A stretch of 64,000 bases of DNA, from positions 1 to 64,000 of the forward strand of contig PAIY01000001.1 in the NCBI GenBank assembly GCA_002704825.1. The letters run 5' to 3'. Positions 35,222 through 44,393 of this stretch are shown piece by piece. The DNA comes from Phycisphaeraceae bacterium. GTDB lineage: Bacteria > Planctomycetota > Phycisphaerae > Phycisphaerales > Phycisphaeraceae. Numbering within the stretch: position 1 is the first letter of the stretch; each line of letters begins with the position of its first letter. The translations under genes were made by a program, and so were the position numbers. The notes below the pieces were generated by a model. It did no database searches. It was not told the origin of the DNA and worked only from the letters and a program-made list of their open reading frames with translations.

Positions 35222-38167
35222 TCAAGGCGACAGCGGGTCGACAAAATGAGATATGCGAAGCTCACGGATCAACCCCTGATAGTACATGGCAGCATCCGGT
35301 CCCCAGCCACCAAGTGTGAAGTCCGTTAACGGCCACCAGCCCGTCCGGTTCAACGGCGCACTCACCGGCGCCGCATCACCCACCTGCAATGACAGATTTT
35401 CGAAATCGTAACTGAGCTTGATCGTCGTCCATTGATCCAACGGCACGGTGCCCTTGGCTGTCACCGACCTGTCTGTGAAATAAGGTGCTTCGTCGTAGGT
35501 CATCTGGGAACGATAGGTCGCGGTGACGCCCTGCTCCTCCAACACCAGATCCACCGTGCCGGGATAAGCATTGTGACTGTGGATCAGGTATTGCTTTTTC
35601 TGTGTGGTCGGCTTGATCTGTAACTGGATGGTGAACGCCCCTTGTGATGGGATGCTCTCGGTTGGGAAGTGACAGTATGTCGTCCTGCCATCAAAAAACA
35701 GGTAGTCCACGCCATCGTCTTTGACCCACTGCGGTGAAGCATTGACGCTCTGCTGGGGCAATCGTGTTCGCTGCAAGGCACCGCCATAGGACCAGCCCCC
35801 CGCCAACGTCCCCTGCCAACGCTTGCCTGCTTGCGTATTGAGTACCCCCGAATGCGCCGGATCAAACGCATAGTCCAACACCGGGCAACGCGACGCCAAC
35901 ACCTGTACGGGGATCATCTGCTGCTGCGTCTGTGAATAGACCTGCAACGTCCGCTTCTGCGAACCACCACGTAGCGGCATCACCACCGGATCACTGCTGG
36001 CGATGTTGCCGCTGCGCGTGATCAACCGAACCTGGTAAACCGAACCTTCATTGCGTGGTGTGAACCGTTTGGTAAATCCCAACACCGGCTTGTCATTGGG
36101 CAATGGGATATCCAAAGCGCGATCCGCCAACTCAACAACCATTTTCAAATTGCCATCGTAGTTTTTCACGAACTGCCGCTGCTGGATCAAATCCGATATC
36201 CGAATGGACTCATTGAATTTGTTGGATCGCACATGCAACACCGCGCGGTCTTTGTGATCAATATTGATCACCGCACCACGTCGGTTGAAATTACTCTTCC
36301 AATTCATCTTGATCGGTGGCGTGGTTTCCCATCGTGATTCACGGGCACTGCGAATCCGCAGCCGGTCTTCAAAGTAGGTGATGTTGCCATGCTCGACATC
36401 CACTTCCAATGCCAATGGCTTGATCTCATCCTTGGAACCATAGGACAAATGCACCAACACCTCATCGTCATTCGTCTCAAGCTCCCCGGTCACATCATGG
36501 GCATAAACCACGATGTCATCCTCGAGCACTTCCAGGTAACGAATCGGATCATCCTTGCTCGCTGCCCAGACATCCAACGATAGCGCCTTGCCATCATCAA
36601 GTAATGTCGGCGTGACTTTCAGTGCATAATCACGGGGCATATCCCGCAGGCATCGCTTGATACACAGTCGATTCCGATTCCACGTGGTGTTCAATCGCGT
36701 CACCGGCAAGCCGGTTTTGATTTCCAATATCTGCCCGCCCTGTGTCATGCGCAACTCCGGCTTGAGGGTCCGGCAATCAGCTAACAACTCCGAGGGAATC
36801 TCGATGCGATGCTCCGTTAATGTTGCTGCATCAAATTCAAACGCAGCTTGCTCATGCACCACCTTGCCCGATTCGTCTTTGATCACACAACGCACCGTGT
36901 ATGGGTGATGCGTTGTTGTATCAGGCACGTTGAGTAACTCCACGTAATACGTCTGACCAAGCATGATCTGAGCACGAGCCGAAACAATGAGATTGGGGAT
37001 CGCGGTATCATCACCTTCCATTGGTTCAAAGCGACCGGGGTGTTTGAGCTGCTGCATGGTGTAGCGCATGATCCGTTGCGTGGATTGGCTGCGATTGACC
37101 GTCGGTTCCAGGCAGGTGTTTTCGTTGTACTCGTTCCACTCAGGCATCACGACAAAGTCCGTGCCACTGTTTAGCGCGATGTCCAGGCTTTGGCGCAGCG
37201 CACGTGTGCCGTTCTCCAACTGCGTGCCACCGGCAATGTGATTGACATACCCCAGCGAGGCACTGAGTCCAAGCAATTTACCTTGGGCGTTGGGTTCATT
37301 GAGCAATCCCATGTACAACGGCACGATGAAGTTGCGGTAAAAGTCCACATCCAACTGGTTCTCCAGATTGTCGATGTGATTGGCATTGTTCATGAGAATG
37401 CCATCGCAGACATCCAGATAGCTTCGGATGTGCGCCTGCACGGCTTTGAGTTCATCTACTGGAACCTTGCCTGCATTTTTGTGATACTCATAAATGAAGC
37501 GTGGCCAGTTGTTGAGTTGGATGCCTTTGGGTTGGCCGATGGAGGCAACAAACAAAAACCGGTCCCCAACACGCTTGCGCAGAATCTCCAGGAAGGTGGC
37601 AACGTCTTGCGGTGAGACATAATCCGTGCTGTAGGATGCCAGTAAAACCTTGTCTCCAACCCGTGCAGCCGACTTGGAAGTGATGTACCGATTGAGTACC
37701 GGTTCGAAGATATCCGCTGCTTTTTCCGGGCCTTTTTGCAGGACGTTGCCGATGACACTTAGCAGCAACCTGCCACCGGTCTTCTCGAAATTCAGGTCTG
37801 CCACATCAATCATGTTCCGGAAGTTTTCTTCGTGAATGCTCCCGTGATAAAGCATCGAAAAACCATCCACATCATAGCTGGCAGCGATCTCCATCTGACG
37901 TTTGTTATTCTGGATGATCATGTTGATCGTGTCCGCTGTATCTAGCGAGCGATCGTAAAACAGCGGGCGATCGATCCATTCGTACTCGGCGAAGTTCTGG
38001 AAAAAATTGCGATACAGGTTGTAGATATTGCGAATGCGCGGGAAGACCAACGGGCGTTCCAACACCGCTTTGCGTTGCACATGGGGCAAGGACACTGGCG
38101 TCTGATCATCTGCTGCCAAAGCAGGCGTGGTCAACAAAAGGGATAGGCATAACAGTCGCTTGAACAT
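35222..38167 (-). CDS. secreted GH71/GH99-like glycoside hydrolase with C-terminal LamG-like domain (cassette 2)
   Basis: The 981-residue exported protein has a signal peptide (1-19, cut at ALA-AD). A TIM-barrel domain resembling GH71 or GH99 enzymes covers about 30-390: EIAASYDVDGFSMLYHG, GDKVLLASYSTDYVSP and FVVMPEWNEYNENTCLEP. Several beta-sandwich domains follow, and a concanavalin-like LamG domain lies at about 790-975 (VDYLFFDGRTTYCHFP). It is a paralogue of the protein at 40430. AGGAAG precedes the start. It ends the operon with a GntR regulator and a pseudopilin. The substrate is probably an algal or bacterial polysaccharide, but linkage specificity cannot be read from the sequence. 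Confidence 0.75.
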   Translation of the reverse strand: MFKRLLCLSLLLTTPALAADDQTPVSLPHVQRKAVLERPLVFPRIRNIYNLYRNFFQNFAEYEWIDRPLFYDRSLDTADTINMIIQNNKRQMEIAASYDVDGFSMLYHGSIHEENFRNMIDVADLNFEKTGGRLLLSVIGNVLQKGPEKAADIFEPVLNRYITSKSAARVGDKVLLASYSTDYVSPQDVATFLEILRKRVGDRFLFVASIGQPKGIQLNNWPRFIYEYHKNAGKVPVDELKAVQAHIRSYLDVCDGILMNNANHIDNLENQLDVDFYRNFIVPLYMGLLNEPNAQGKLLGLSASLGYVNHIAGGTQLENGTRALRQSLDIALNSGTDFVVMPEWNEYNENTCLEPTVNRSQSTQRIMRYTMQQLKHPGRFEPMEGDDTAIPNLIVSARAQIMLGQTYYVELLNVPDTTTHHPYTVRCVIKDESGKVVHEQAAFEFDAATLTEHRIEIPSELLADCRTLKPELRMTQGGQILEIKTGLPVTRLNTTWNRNRLCIKRCLRDMPRDYALKVTPTLLDDGKALSLDVWAASKDDPIRYLEVLEDDIVVYAHDVTGELETNDDEVLVHLSYGSKDEIKPLALEVDVEHGNITYFEDRLRIRSARESRWETTPPIKMNWKSNFNRRGAVINIDHKDRAVLHVRSNKFNESIRISDLIQQRQFVKNYDGNLKMVVELADRALDIPLPNDKPVLGFTKRFTPRNEGSVYQVRLITRSGNIASSDPVVMPLRGGSQKRTLQVYSQTQQQMIPVQVLASRCPVLDYAFDPAHSGVLNTQAGKRWQGTLAGGWSYGGALQRTRLPQQSVNASPQWVKDDGVDYLFFDGRTTYCHFPTESIPSQGAFTIQLQIKPTTQKKQYLIHSHNAYPGTVDLVLEEQGVTATYRSQMTYDEAPYFTDRSVTAKGTVPLDQWTTIKLSYDFENLSLQVGDAAPVSAPLNRTGWWPLTDFTLGGWGPDAAMYYQGLIRELRISHFVDPLSP

Positions 38168-38230
38168 ATCAACTTCCTGTTTTTAGAGAATTCATTGAAT
38201 CGTGTTTTTATGGAATATCTTTACATCTCG

Positions 38231-38246
38231 TCCCGCCTGCGCGGGA
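38231..38246. repeat. short hairpin in the pseudopilin-to-enzyme gap of cassette 2
   Basis: TCCCGC and GCGGGA flank a 4-base loop, followed by AATGACG, in the 153-bp gap between the pseudopilin stop and the GH71-like start. It is not followed by a T-run on the minus strand. It could attenuate or process the operon mRNA. Confidence 0.5.
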
Positions 38247-38320
38247 ATGACGATTCTCTTCAGCGTACATATCGAATAACAATTGGCTTCATGACTCAAA
38301 AGACAGGGAAATGAAGCAGA

Positions 38321-38995
38321 TCACTGGGTCAGGTTCATTTCGTCTGCGGTGATGTTCTGGCGTCCGCCGCAGTGTCCGTCGACGTAGAGCATGTTGGCAT
38401 TCTGGTTGGGGTGAATGTATCCGACACGGTCGGCGATGGTTGAGGCATTCGTGCCGTAAAAAAACGAGCCGACTTCCGGACCACTGGACATGTCCATGAT
38501 CCACATGGCAACGGAAGGTTTAACGACCGAAGCGACTTTCTTGGGATGGGTACTTGGGTAGTTGTAGGACAGGAAATAGTTCGTGCCATAACTCCAATGG
38601 CGCCAGGTTCGGGTGGAGCCTTGAATCTGATCGGAGTGATCGGGGCAGCCGTTGATGGTGCTCCCGGCACGTGTCCACTTTGCCAGATCAATGCCTGAGA
38701 AGTAGATGGAACGGACATAGTTGGTATGCCAGTTCCAGGGTCGACTGTCGGTACCTGATTCGTAGGTTGTATTGCCATGTGGCCAGAAATAATCATGAGC
38801 ATCGCTGGCATAAGCTGCGGTGACAATGCCCCATTGATGCAGGTTACTCAGACACTGCGAATTGCGGGCTGCTTTGCGCGCTGAGCCCAATGCCGGGAGC
38901 AGGATGGAAATCAACAGGGAGATGATCGAGATGACCACCAACAGTTCGATGAGGGTGAAGGCTTTAACGTGTTGAGTTGGAGACGTGCGTGCCAC
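38321..38995 (-). CDS. pseudopilin-like protein with type IV prepilin leader (cassette 2)
   Basis: The 224-residue product has a 14-residue leader that ends Val-Lys-Ala before [16 protein letters not shown], so the residue before the cut is Ala and not the usual Gly. GTG 38995 is chosen because GGAG lies 8 bases upstream and because the leader then has the normal length. The helix continues [22 protein letters not shown]. The globular part ends with [14 protein letters not shown]. It lies between the GntR regulator (61 bp) and the GH71-like gene (153 bp). A role in exporting or displaying that enzyme is inferred from the repeated gene order. Confidence 0.83.
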   Translation of the reverse strand: MARTSPTQHVKAFTLIELLVVISIISLLISILLPALGSARKAARNSQCLSNLHQWGIVTAAYASDAHDYFWPHGNTTYESGTDSRPWNWHTNYVRSIYFSGIDLAKWTRAGSTINGCPDHSDQIQGSTRTWRHWSYGTNYFLSYNYPSTHPKKVASVVKPSVAMWIMDMSSGPEVGSFFYGTNASTIADRVGYIHPNQNANMLYVDGHCGGRQNITADEMNLTQ

Positions 38996-39056
38996 GGGGA
39001 AAGCTCCTGTTGCAAACATGGTTAATCATCAACGACTGAATCAGACAGCGCCTCGT

Positions 39057-40151
39057 TCAGGTGGTTTGGCCCTGCTCGATGGCTGCGGTAAAGCGAACCT
39101 GCTGCTGGTCATCCAGACCGAGCATCAAGCTGTAAAGCAAATCAAAAGCGCCCTGACAGATTTCGTCCATATCAAATTGGGCTTTGGTGAAATCCAACGG
39201 GAAGTCGAGATGGACCCCACGCGTTGCATGGGTGACGACTTTGAGTTGGGCGGGTGATTGAATCTGCAATTCGCGCATGGCTTTGCCGACGCCCAGCGTG
39301 GTCTGGTCATTACTGATGATCAAACCATCGAACGCATTGTCGCGTTGCCAAAGCTGCATCATCGCCTGGTATCCGTCCTGCGGGGTCAGGCAATCCGGGA
39401 GCACCAGCTCGGTGTCAATCAGCGGCATCGCTTGGAGCAGATCCGCTTTGAAACAGAGCTGACCTTTGGCGTTGGGCAAAAATGTCCGGCCTTCGATAAC
39501 CGAGGAGTTGGCCATCAACGCGATCCGCTGACAGCCCCTGGCAACGAGGTGTTCATATGCCTGGCTCACCACCGTGTTCATATCCAGATACGCCGGATGC
39601 AGGTAGCGGTCCGAGTCGATCGTGCTGAAGCTGACCACCGGAACGCCACGCGATTTGAGTTCCTGCTGAAAGTCATCCAGACCTGCCATGGCAAGGACAC
39701 CCGCAGCGTGATGCCAGATGGTGGACTGTGGTTCGAGGCTGCTGATAAATGCATCACCCCGCTGGCCATGTCCCAGCAAATGAATCGGGCGCATGTTCTT
39801 GGCCTTGACCGTCTTCATCAGCGACTCAAGCAACGTGTGGTAATACGCAGCCAACTCCGGGTTGGCAAAGTGCATCGTGTCGAACACCACCATCACCTGC
39901 CCGCGACAGACATCACGGTGAATGTACGTCCCACGCGAGGTCTGGCGATCCAACAGCATCTCCGATTCAAGCACCGCCATGGCCTTGTTGATCGTCGATA
40001 AATTGACGCCAAATGTCGTCGCCAACTCACGCTCGGGCGGCAGGCGGTCTCCTGCAACCAATTGCCCACGGCGGATTTGCGTACGAAAATGCTCGCGGAT
40101 CTGACTGATCTTCGACGCGGCATCGGCTTGACGATGAATGGTTTGACTCAT
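39057..40151 (-). CDS. GntR-type regulator with LacI-like sugar-binding domain (cassette 2)
   Basis: The 364-residue AraR-like fusion has a GntR winged helix at residues 10-78 (SKISQIREHFRTQIRRGQL, AGDRLPPERELATTFGV, STINKAMAVLESEMLLDRQ). A periplasmic-binding-protein-like effector domain follows (about 80-360). The paralogue at 44394 matches it along its full length. ATG 40151 is used; a TTG at 40172 would place the operator inside the gene. Two TTGATnnnATCAA palindromes begin 9 bp upstream, so the protein probably represses its own cassette. The ligand is likely a sugar from the polysaccharide attacked by the GH71-like enzyme. Confidence 0.88.
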   Translation of the reverse strand: MSQTIHRQADAASKISQIREHFRTQIRRGQLVAGDRLPPERELATTFGVNLSTINKAMAVLESEMLLDRQTSRGTYIHRDVCRGQVMVVFDTMHFANPELAAYYHTLLESLMKTVKAKNMRPIHLLGHGQRGDAFISSLEPQSTIWHHAAGVLAMAGLDDFQQELKSRGVPVVSFSTIDSDRYLHPAYLDMNTVVSQAYEHLVARGCQRIALMANSSVIEGRTFLPNAKGQLCFKADLLQAMPLIDTELVLPDCLTPQDGYQAMMQLWQRDNAFDGLIISNDQTTLGVGKAMRELQIQSPAQLKVVTHATRGVHLDFPLDFTKAQFDMDEICQGAFDLLYSLMLGLDDQQQVRFTAAIEQGQTT

Positions 40152-40159
40152 GGTTAAAC

Positions 40160-40186
40160 TTGATCCAATCAAATTGATCCAATCAA
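40160..40186. promoter_or_regulatory. duplicated operator TTGATnnnATCAA upstream of the cassette 2 regulator
   Basis: Two copies of TTGATCCAATCAA lie at 40160-40172 and 40174-40186, offset by 14 bp, directly upstream of the start at 40151. The paralogous regulator has the same pair with different central bases at 45502-45529. Conservation of the arms with variable centres supports an operator for the two GntR paralogues. Confidence 0.7.
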
Positions 40187-40233
40187 ATCATAGCGCGCTC
40201 TGACACCAAGTCAACGCTCAATCGTCAGAGAGA

Positions 40234-40271
40234 ATAAAAAATCCCACCCGAGCCTGTTGAAGCCAAGGTGG
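40234..40271 (-). terminator. Rho-independent terminator of cassette 3
   Basis: On the minus strand, CCCACC and GGGTGGG enclose a 17-base loop and are followed by ATTTTTTATT. It lies about 160 bp after the GH71-like stop at 40430 and just before the cassette 2 operators, so it insulates the two cassettes. Confidence 0.7.
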
Positions 40272-40354
40272 GAGGGTGGGTTGTTGGTTTGAGAATATCT
40301 CGTGGGCGTGGTTTGGAAACGTTCAATCACCCACGCGAAAATCTCATCGCAGGT

Positions 40355-40376
40355 CCCTGGGGTTAAAACCCCAGGG
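40355..40376. repeat. palindromic repeat CCCTGGGG-TTAAAA-CCCCAGGG
   Basis: The arms CCCTGGGG and CCCCAGGG surround an AT-rich centre, followed by CTTT. A related element with CCCGGGGG arms lies at 50672-50694. It is located between cassette 3 and cassette 2. Confidence 0.7.
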
Positions 40377-40429
40377 CTTTAATGTGCATGCGGGGATGTG
40401 TTTTGAAACGTGTGACGCTCAAACGCGCA

Positions 40430-42925
40430 TCACTTCCATAGCGGCAGCATCTGGACGCGCTGATAGCTTTCCTGAACTTGCTTTGCGGTCAAGGCACCGC
40501 TGACCACGTGCATGCGCAGCATGTTGCCAACAAATCCCCCTGAGACGTCGATGTCGTCAATCTCTTTGCTGACACTGTCGACGATGTTCCCGCCGATGTT
40601 ACAACGTTCGGTACTTCGCGTGCCTTGACAGGGTCGTTGACTTTGGAGTTGGCCATTGAGATACATCGACAGCTTCGCACCGTCATACGTCACCACCGCG
40701 TGATACACCTGCCCTGCCTGGAGTTTGCTTTGAGATGTGATTTTGACATGCGGGTTGGGGTGACTTCGCTGGGCTGGCAGGCGTCGGGCTTCGAGCAAGC
40801 CATCGGGTCGAATGATCACACTCAACTGGGCTCCACGCTGGTAGCAGATCACGCTGGTCTGATCCACGGCATGGGGCTTGATGACCACATCCACACTCAT
40901 CGGCCCGTTGGGCGCGTAGGCCAGTGGTGCGCTGAGGACCTGCTTGCCATCGAGTTTAAGCCAGCGGAGATTGTTCTCACCTGCATCAAATGTCAGCTTG
41001 CCTTTGCCCATCAACTTGGCGGGTGCTTCATGGCCGGACCAGTCTTCGAACGCGGTCTGGTTCTTGCCTTGCGGCACGAAGGACCAGAGCACACTGGTGT
41101 CATCATAAGGCGTTGACGGTGTCGACCAGACCGTCGGCGCGTAAGCCCATTTGCCATCTGCAAACTGGACCACTGCTGCGTAATAGTCTTCCCCATCGCG
41201 CGACATGGGCTTACGCCAATCACAGTACGCAGTCGGCGCTTTGGGATCACGCTTGCGCAGCACGATGGGCCGATCCCCCTGCCCCGGACTCACGGCTTCT
41301 GCACCGCTCATATCCAACGGTGCAAGAAAGCGCAGCAGGTGTCCGTTGCGCATGGATGAGACTTCCGCCTTGTCCGCATCATCACCGGTGACCTTGTAAT
41401 CAACCATGCGAATGCCTTCGTGCAAGGTCAATTCACCTGCCGCACCATCCACTCCGTTGACCAGCATGCGTAGCGACCGTGAAGCGTCTGCCAACCGATG
41501 TAACGGTACGTTGTAATACAACTGGTCGGTATAACTCACCCCGCGCACCACCGCGATGTCCGGGAGGTTGGCATATTCAAGCTGCTTCCCATCAGCAAGC
41601 TCCAACGATGCACGCACACGAATCACGCGCGAACGCTGGCGATCAACACCGTCTTCAAAAGTCCACAACCAGGGCTTTAACTCGGTGAGTTCCAGCCAAT
41701 CGCTTTGCTTTTGAGCAATGCGTTTGTTGGCACCATCAAGTAATGTCACCGTCACTTTTGCCTTGCCCGAAACATTGCTTGCAGGTAACGGCAAGAACTC
41801 CACGCGAACAGGCTCCGCGCCACTGAGTGTCTTGCGGTACGACAACACCGATTGGGGCAAACCGTCATCCGAAGCAGGTATCGCCCGGTCGTAATACCGC
41901 GCAAGGTATCGCTGGCTGATCTCCATGCGGGATGTGAGTTGACTGTAGGTGCAACTCAGCGAGGTGGATTCGTGATAGTCATTCCATGTACTCCACTGCA
42001 AAAAGTCCGGCTTCTGTTCCAACGTTTTTTCCCAGACGCTGCGTAGAAACCCGGTATGACGCGGTGAAATGAAATTGCGATTGTTGGGGCGATCACTCAG
42101 ATAACCAGGCCAGATCGTACCCCCGACATAGCGCCCTGTTTTTTGTGTTGGGTAAGCCTTGCGCAGCGAAGTGACCATACCTGTTGCGGCTTCAAGGCCT
42201 GATGCGCCGAAGTTGTAAGCACCGTCAAAAAGTTCGCCGTAACCTTCGGTTTCCTGAGGTTTGAATCGACCATACAACGCGGGCAAAAGTCCGCCGTGTT
42301 CATAGATCCAAAACGGCTTGAATCCTGCTGCATGCACCTGGTCGATGACCATTTTCCAATCCGCTGCACTGCGGGCATTGGCACCGTAGAACATCAAGAC
42401 CGGCCGCCCCTCGATTTTCAAATGACGGGGGTGATCGCCCACTTCTTTGAGATATTCAATCAGACCGGAGGCCAAAAACGCAGGGTCTTTGCGGGACTTA
42501 CCACCCTTGGTTTCGAAGAAGGGCGCGATCCTGAAATGGGCAGGCAGGTTAAAGTGATCCGCCGCTTTGAGCATGCTGCGTGTGATCCCGATCTGACGCT
42601 TGAAATGCGATTCCTCGAAAAACAGGAAGTCGGCGAGCATGCAATCCCAACCGTGATCTGCGAGCAGTTTGAGTTCGTTGCCATAAGCGACAACGTTACG
42701 CATATCCTGATTGGGATACGAGCCATCGCGATCAAGCAGACTCATCACGGGGAAGTCCGTCGGATGTCCGATGCCTGAGGAGTTGTATGTCGTTGGCAGC
42801 CATCCCATGTAAGAGACCATCGACACCTTAGGCAGTTGCGCCTTGTCCTGTGCATGCGTATTGCCGACTGCAAGACAGACAGACATCAGAACCGCGAGAC
42901 AAATTGAGAGACGTTGAATGAACAT
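40430..42925 (-). CDS. secreted GH71/GH99-like glycoside hydrolase with C-terminal LamG-like domain (cassette 3)
   Basis: The 831-residue exported protein has a signal peptide (1-25, cut near THA-QD). A TIM-barrel domain resembling GH71/GH99 covers about 30-350: GNELKLLADHGWDCMLADF, GRPVLMFYGANARSAADWK and FLQWSTWNDYHESTSLS. The last motif aligns with WNEYNENTCLEP of the paralogue at 35222. Middle beta-sandwich domains follow, and a LamG-like domain lies at about 650-820 (VDVVIKPHAVDQTSVICY, AKLSMYLNGQLQSQ). It is the last gene of cassette 3, 60 bp after the pseudopilin, and is followed by a terminator at 40234. The substrate is not determinable. Confidence 0.75.
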   Translation of the reverse strand: MFIQRLSICLAVLMSVCLAVGNTHAQDKAQLPKVSMVSYMGWLPTTYNSSGIGHPTDFPVMSLLDRDGSYPNQDMRNVVAYGNELKLLADHGWDCMLADFLFFEESHFKRQIGITRSMLKAADHFNLPAHFRIAPFFETKGGKSRKDPAFLASGLIEYLKEVGDHPRHLKIEGRPVLMFYGANARSAADWKMVIDQVHAAGFKPFWIYEHGGLLPALYGRFKPQETEGYGELFDGAYNFGASGLEAATGMVTSLRKAYPTQKTGRYVGGTIWPGYLSDRPNNRNFISPRHTGFLRSVWEKTLEQKPDFLQWSTWNDYHESTSLSCTYSQLTSRMEISQRYLARYYDRAIPASDDGLPQSVLSYRKTLSGAEPVRVEFLPLPASNVSGKAKVTVTLLDGANKRIAQKQSDWLELTELKPWLWTFEDGVDRQRSRVIRVRASLELADGKQLEYANLPDIAVVRGVSYTDQLYYNVPLHRLADASRSLRMLVNGVDGAAGELTLHEGIRMVDYKVTGDDADKAEVSSMRNGHLLRFLAPLDMSGAEAVSPGQGDRPIVLRKRDPKAPTAYCDWRKPMSRDGEDYYAAVVQFADGKWAYAPTVWSTPSTPYDDTSVLWSFVPQGKNQTAFEDWSGHEAPAKLMGKGKLTFDAGENNLRWLKLDGKQVLSAPLAYAPNGPMSVDVVIKPHAVDQTSVICYQRGAQLSVIIRPDGLLEARRLPAQRSHPNPHVKITSQSKLQAGQVYHAVVTYDGAKLSMYLNGQLQSQRPCQGTRSTERCNIGGNIVDSVSKEIDDIDVSGGFVGNMLRMHVVSGALTAKQVQESYQRVQMLPLWK

Positions 42926-42985
42926 ATGAAACCTTGTTTGTTTTGTTGAATTGCAGTTGGATTGATCACGAACGTAAGCAAGGCA

Positions 42986-43648
42986 TCAGAACTGATTCCA
43001 GATGACACCAGTTGACGGCAACGCTTCCTTCCGGGCAGCGGCATGTCCATCGACATAGAAAATATTGGTCGCCCCCAGATGTCGGAAGGCCTGATTGGCA
43101 GTCCCGGTCGATCCGGTTTCGGTGTAGTTACTGCCAGTGGTATAGCCTGTGGCAGACAGGTCATTGGTTGAGTTGTTGACCACGTCCACAAAAAACAGCG
43201 TTTTGCCATGGAAGCGAATATCGCCAAGCCGTTTTGATTTTTTACCAAACAGATCGAATCGGCAGATCATGTAACTCATGCCGTAGTTACCTTGTTTGAA
43301 AAAGTAACGTTCGTCCGTCGCGGTGCAATCCAGATGTTCATAGCCAACGATGTAAGCTTCAAGCCAGGATTGCTCATTGCCGGACATCCCTGCTGGTTCG
43401 ACAAACCAGATCGGCTTATCAATCCCGGGGACATACTCACGAAAATCGTTGGCATACATGGGTAATGCCAGGCCCAACTGTTTCAGTGACGTCAGGCATT
43501 GCACCGCACGCGCACTCTTGCGAGCCGATGCCAATGCGGGCAAAAGGATGGAGATGAGCATGGCAATGATCGAGATGACCACCAACAACTCAATGAGTGT
43601 AAAGCCGTGAAGACTGGTTTGTGTTGACGTTTGTTTGCGAAGGATCAT
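42986..43648 (-). CDS. pseudopilin-like protein with type IV prepilin leader (cassette 3)
   Basis: The 220-residue product has a leader of 15 residues that ends in Gly before [18 protein letters not shown], with Glu+5. It continues [22 protein letters not shown]. The globular domain ends with [14 protein letters not shown], the H-X9-DG-like ending. ATG 43648 is preceded by GGAG at 6 bases. The open frame extends upstream into the neighbouring gene in another frame, but that part is not coding. It lies 22 bp after the secreted protein gene and 60 bp before the GH71-like gene. Confidence 0.85.
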   Translation of the reverse strand: MILRKQTSTQTSLHGFTLIELLVVISIIAMLISILLPALASARKSARAVQCLTSLKQLGLALPMYANDFREYVPGIDKPIWFVEPAGMSGNEQSWLEAYIVGYEHLDCTATDERYFFKQGNYGMSYMICRFDLFGKKSKRLGDIRFHGKTLFFVDVVNNSTNDLSATGYTTGSNYTETGSTGTANQAFRHLGATNIFYVDGHAAARKEALPSTGVIWNQF

Positions 43649-43670
43649 GATGATCTCCAGTGCAGAAGGA

Positions 43671-44351
43671 TCAAGGTTGAACGAGCAAACGCTCAATGGA
43701 CCATGTGGCTTGCGGGCCGTGGATGTTGCTTTGGTCGATGTGCAGCAGGTGTTGGCCGACGAGGTTGGCAGGCTCAGCGAGTGTGCCTTGCGAGCTGTTG
43801 GACTTATCTGCTGCACGCATGAGTTTGTGGTCGGACGGGTCATCAGTGCAGAGGACCTTCCAATCCTTGCCGTCGATGGCAAAGCCGATGTAGCTTCCGA
43901 CGGGGAACAAGCGATCGCGGTCGAAGGGATAGGAGTCCCAGACTTTCTTGCCGTCAATGAAGAAGCGGACGACTTCCTTGTTGACGGATCGGTTGATACT
44001 GAGGGTGGCGACCTTGTCCCCGAGACTGAATTTGTAGGCATTAAACAGGTCTTTTTTCGTTGCCTTGCCATGATCGTAAGGACCGACCTGCATCAGAAAC
44101 ACCACACGATTGGCTGAGAGATTGACCGGTGAGATGGATTGCATTTTGACGCCGGGTCGGAAGCGCATGTCGTAGTTGTGTGCGAGAACCAGCTTACCGC
44201 CTTCGACTTTGGCGGTCGCGTCTTTGGGTGCCTGCGCCTGCCAACGTTGAGCCAAGTCCGACGGGGAGTCGAACTCTTCAGTCATGGGTTGGGCGTCAAG
44301 CGAACTCACGCCAAGCAGGCATATGACAACTGATGCAACAAGTCGATGCAT
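43671..44351 (-). CDS. small secreted beta-sandwich protein (cassette 3)
   Basis: The 226-residue product has a signal peptide (1-20, [18 protein letters not shown]). The mature part resembles a concanavalin-like (LamG or DUF1080-type) sandwich: [34 protein letters not shown] and [19 protein letters not shown]. Such domains bind or cleave glycans, but no catalytic residue is evident. GGAAGG precedes ATG 44351. It occurs only in this cassette, between the regulator (42 bp) and the pseudopilin (22 bp), and may be an accessory binding protein for the GH71-like enzyme. Confidence 0.7.
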   Translation of the reverse strand: MHRLVASVVICLLGVSSLDAQPMTEEFDSPSDLAQRWQAQAPKDATAKVEGGKLVLAHNYDMRFRPGVKMQSISPVNLSANRVVFLMQVGPYDHGKATKKDLFNAYKFSLGDKVATLSINRSVNKEVVRFFIDGKKVWDSYPFDRDRLFPVGSYIGFAIDGKDWKVLCTDDPSDHKLMRAADKSNSSQGTLAEPANLVGQHLLHIDQSNIHGPQATWSIERLLVQP

Positions 44352-44393
44352 AAGTCTTCCTTCCAGATGTAAAAACAAAACAAGTTAAAAAGT

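Noticed and set aside
43649-44071. N-terminal extension of the cassette 3 pseudopilin
   Set aside because: The extension is read in another frame of the secreted protein gene and is Ser/Thr-rich. Prepilin leaders are short, and ATG 43648 has GGAG before it.
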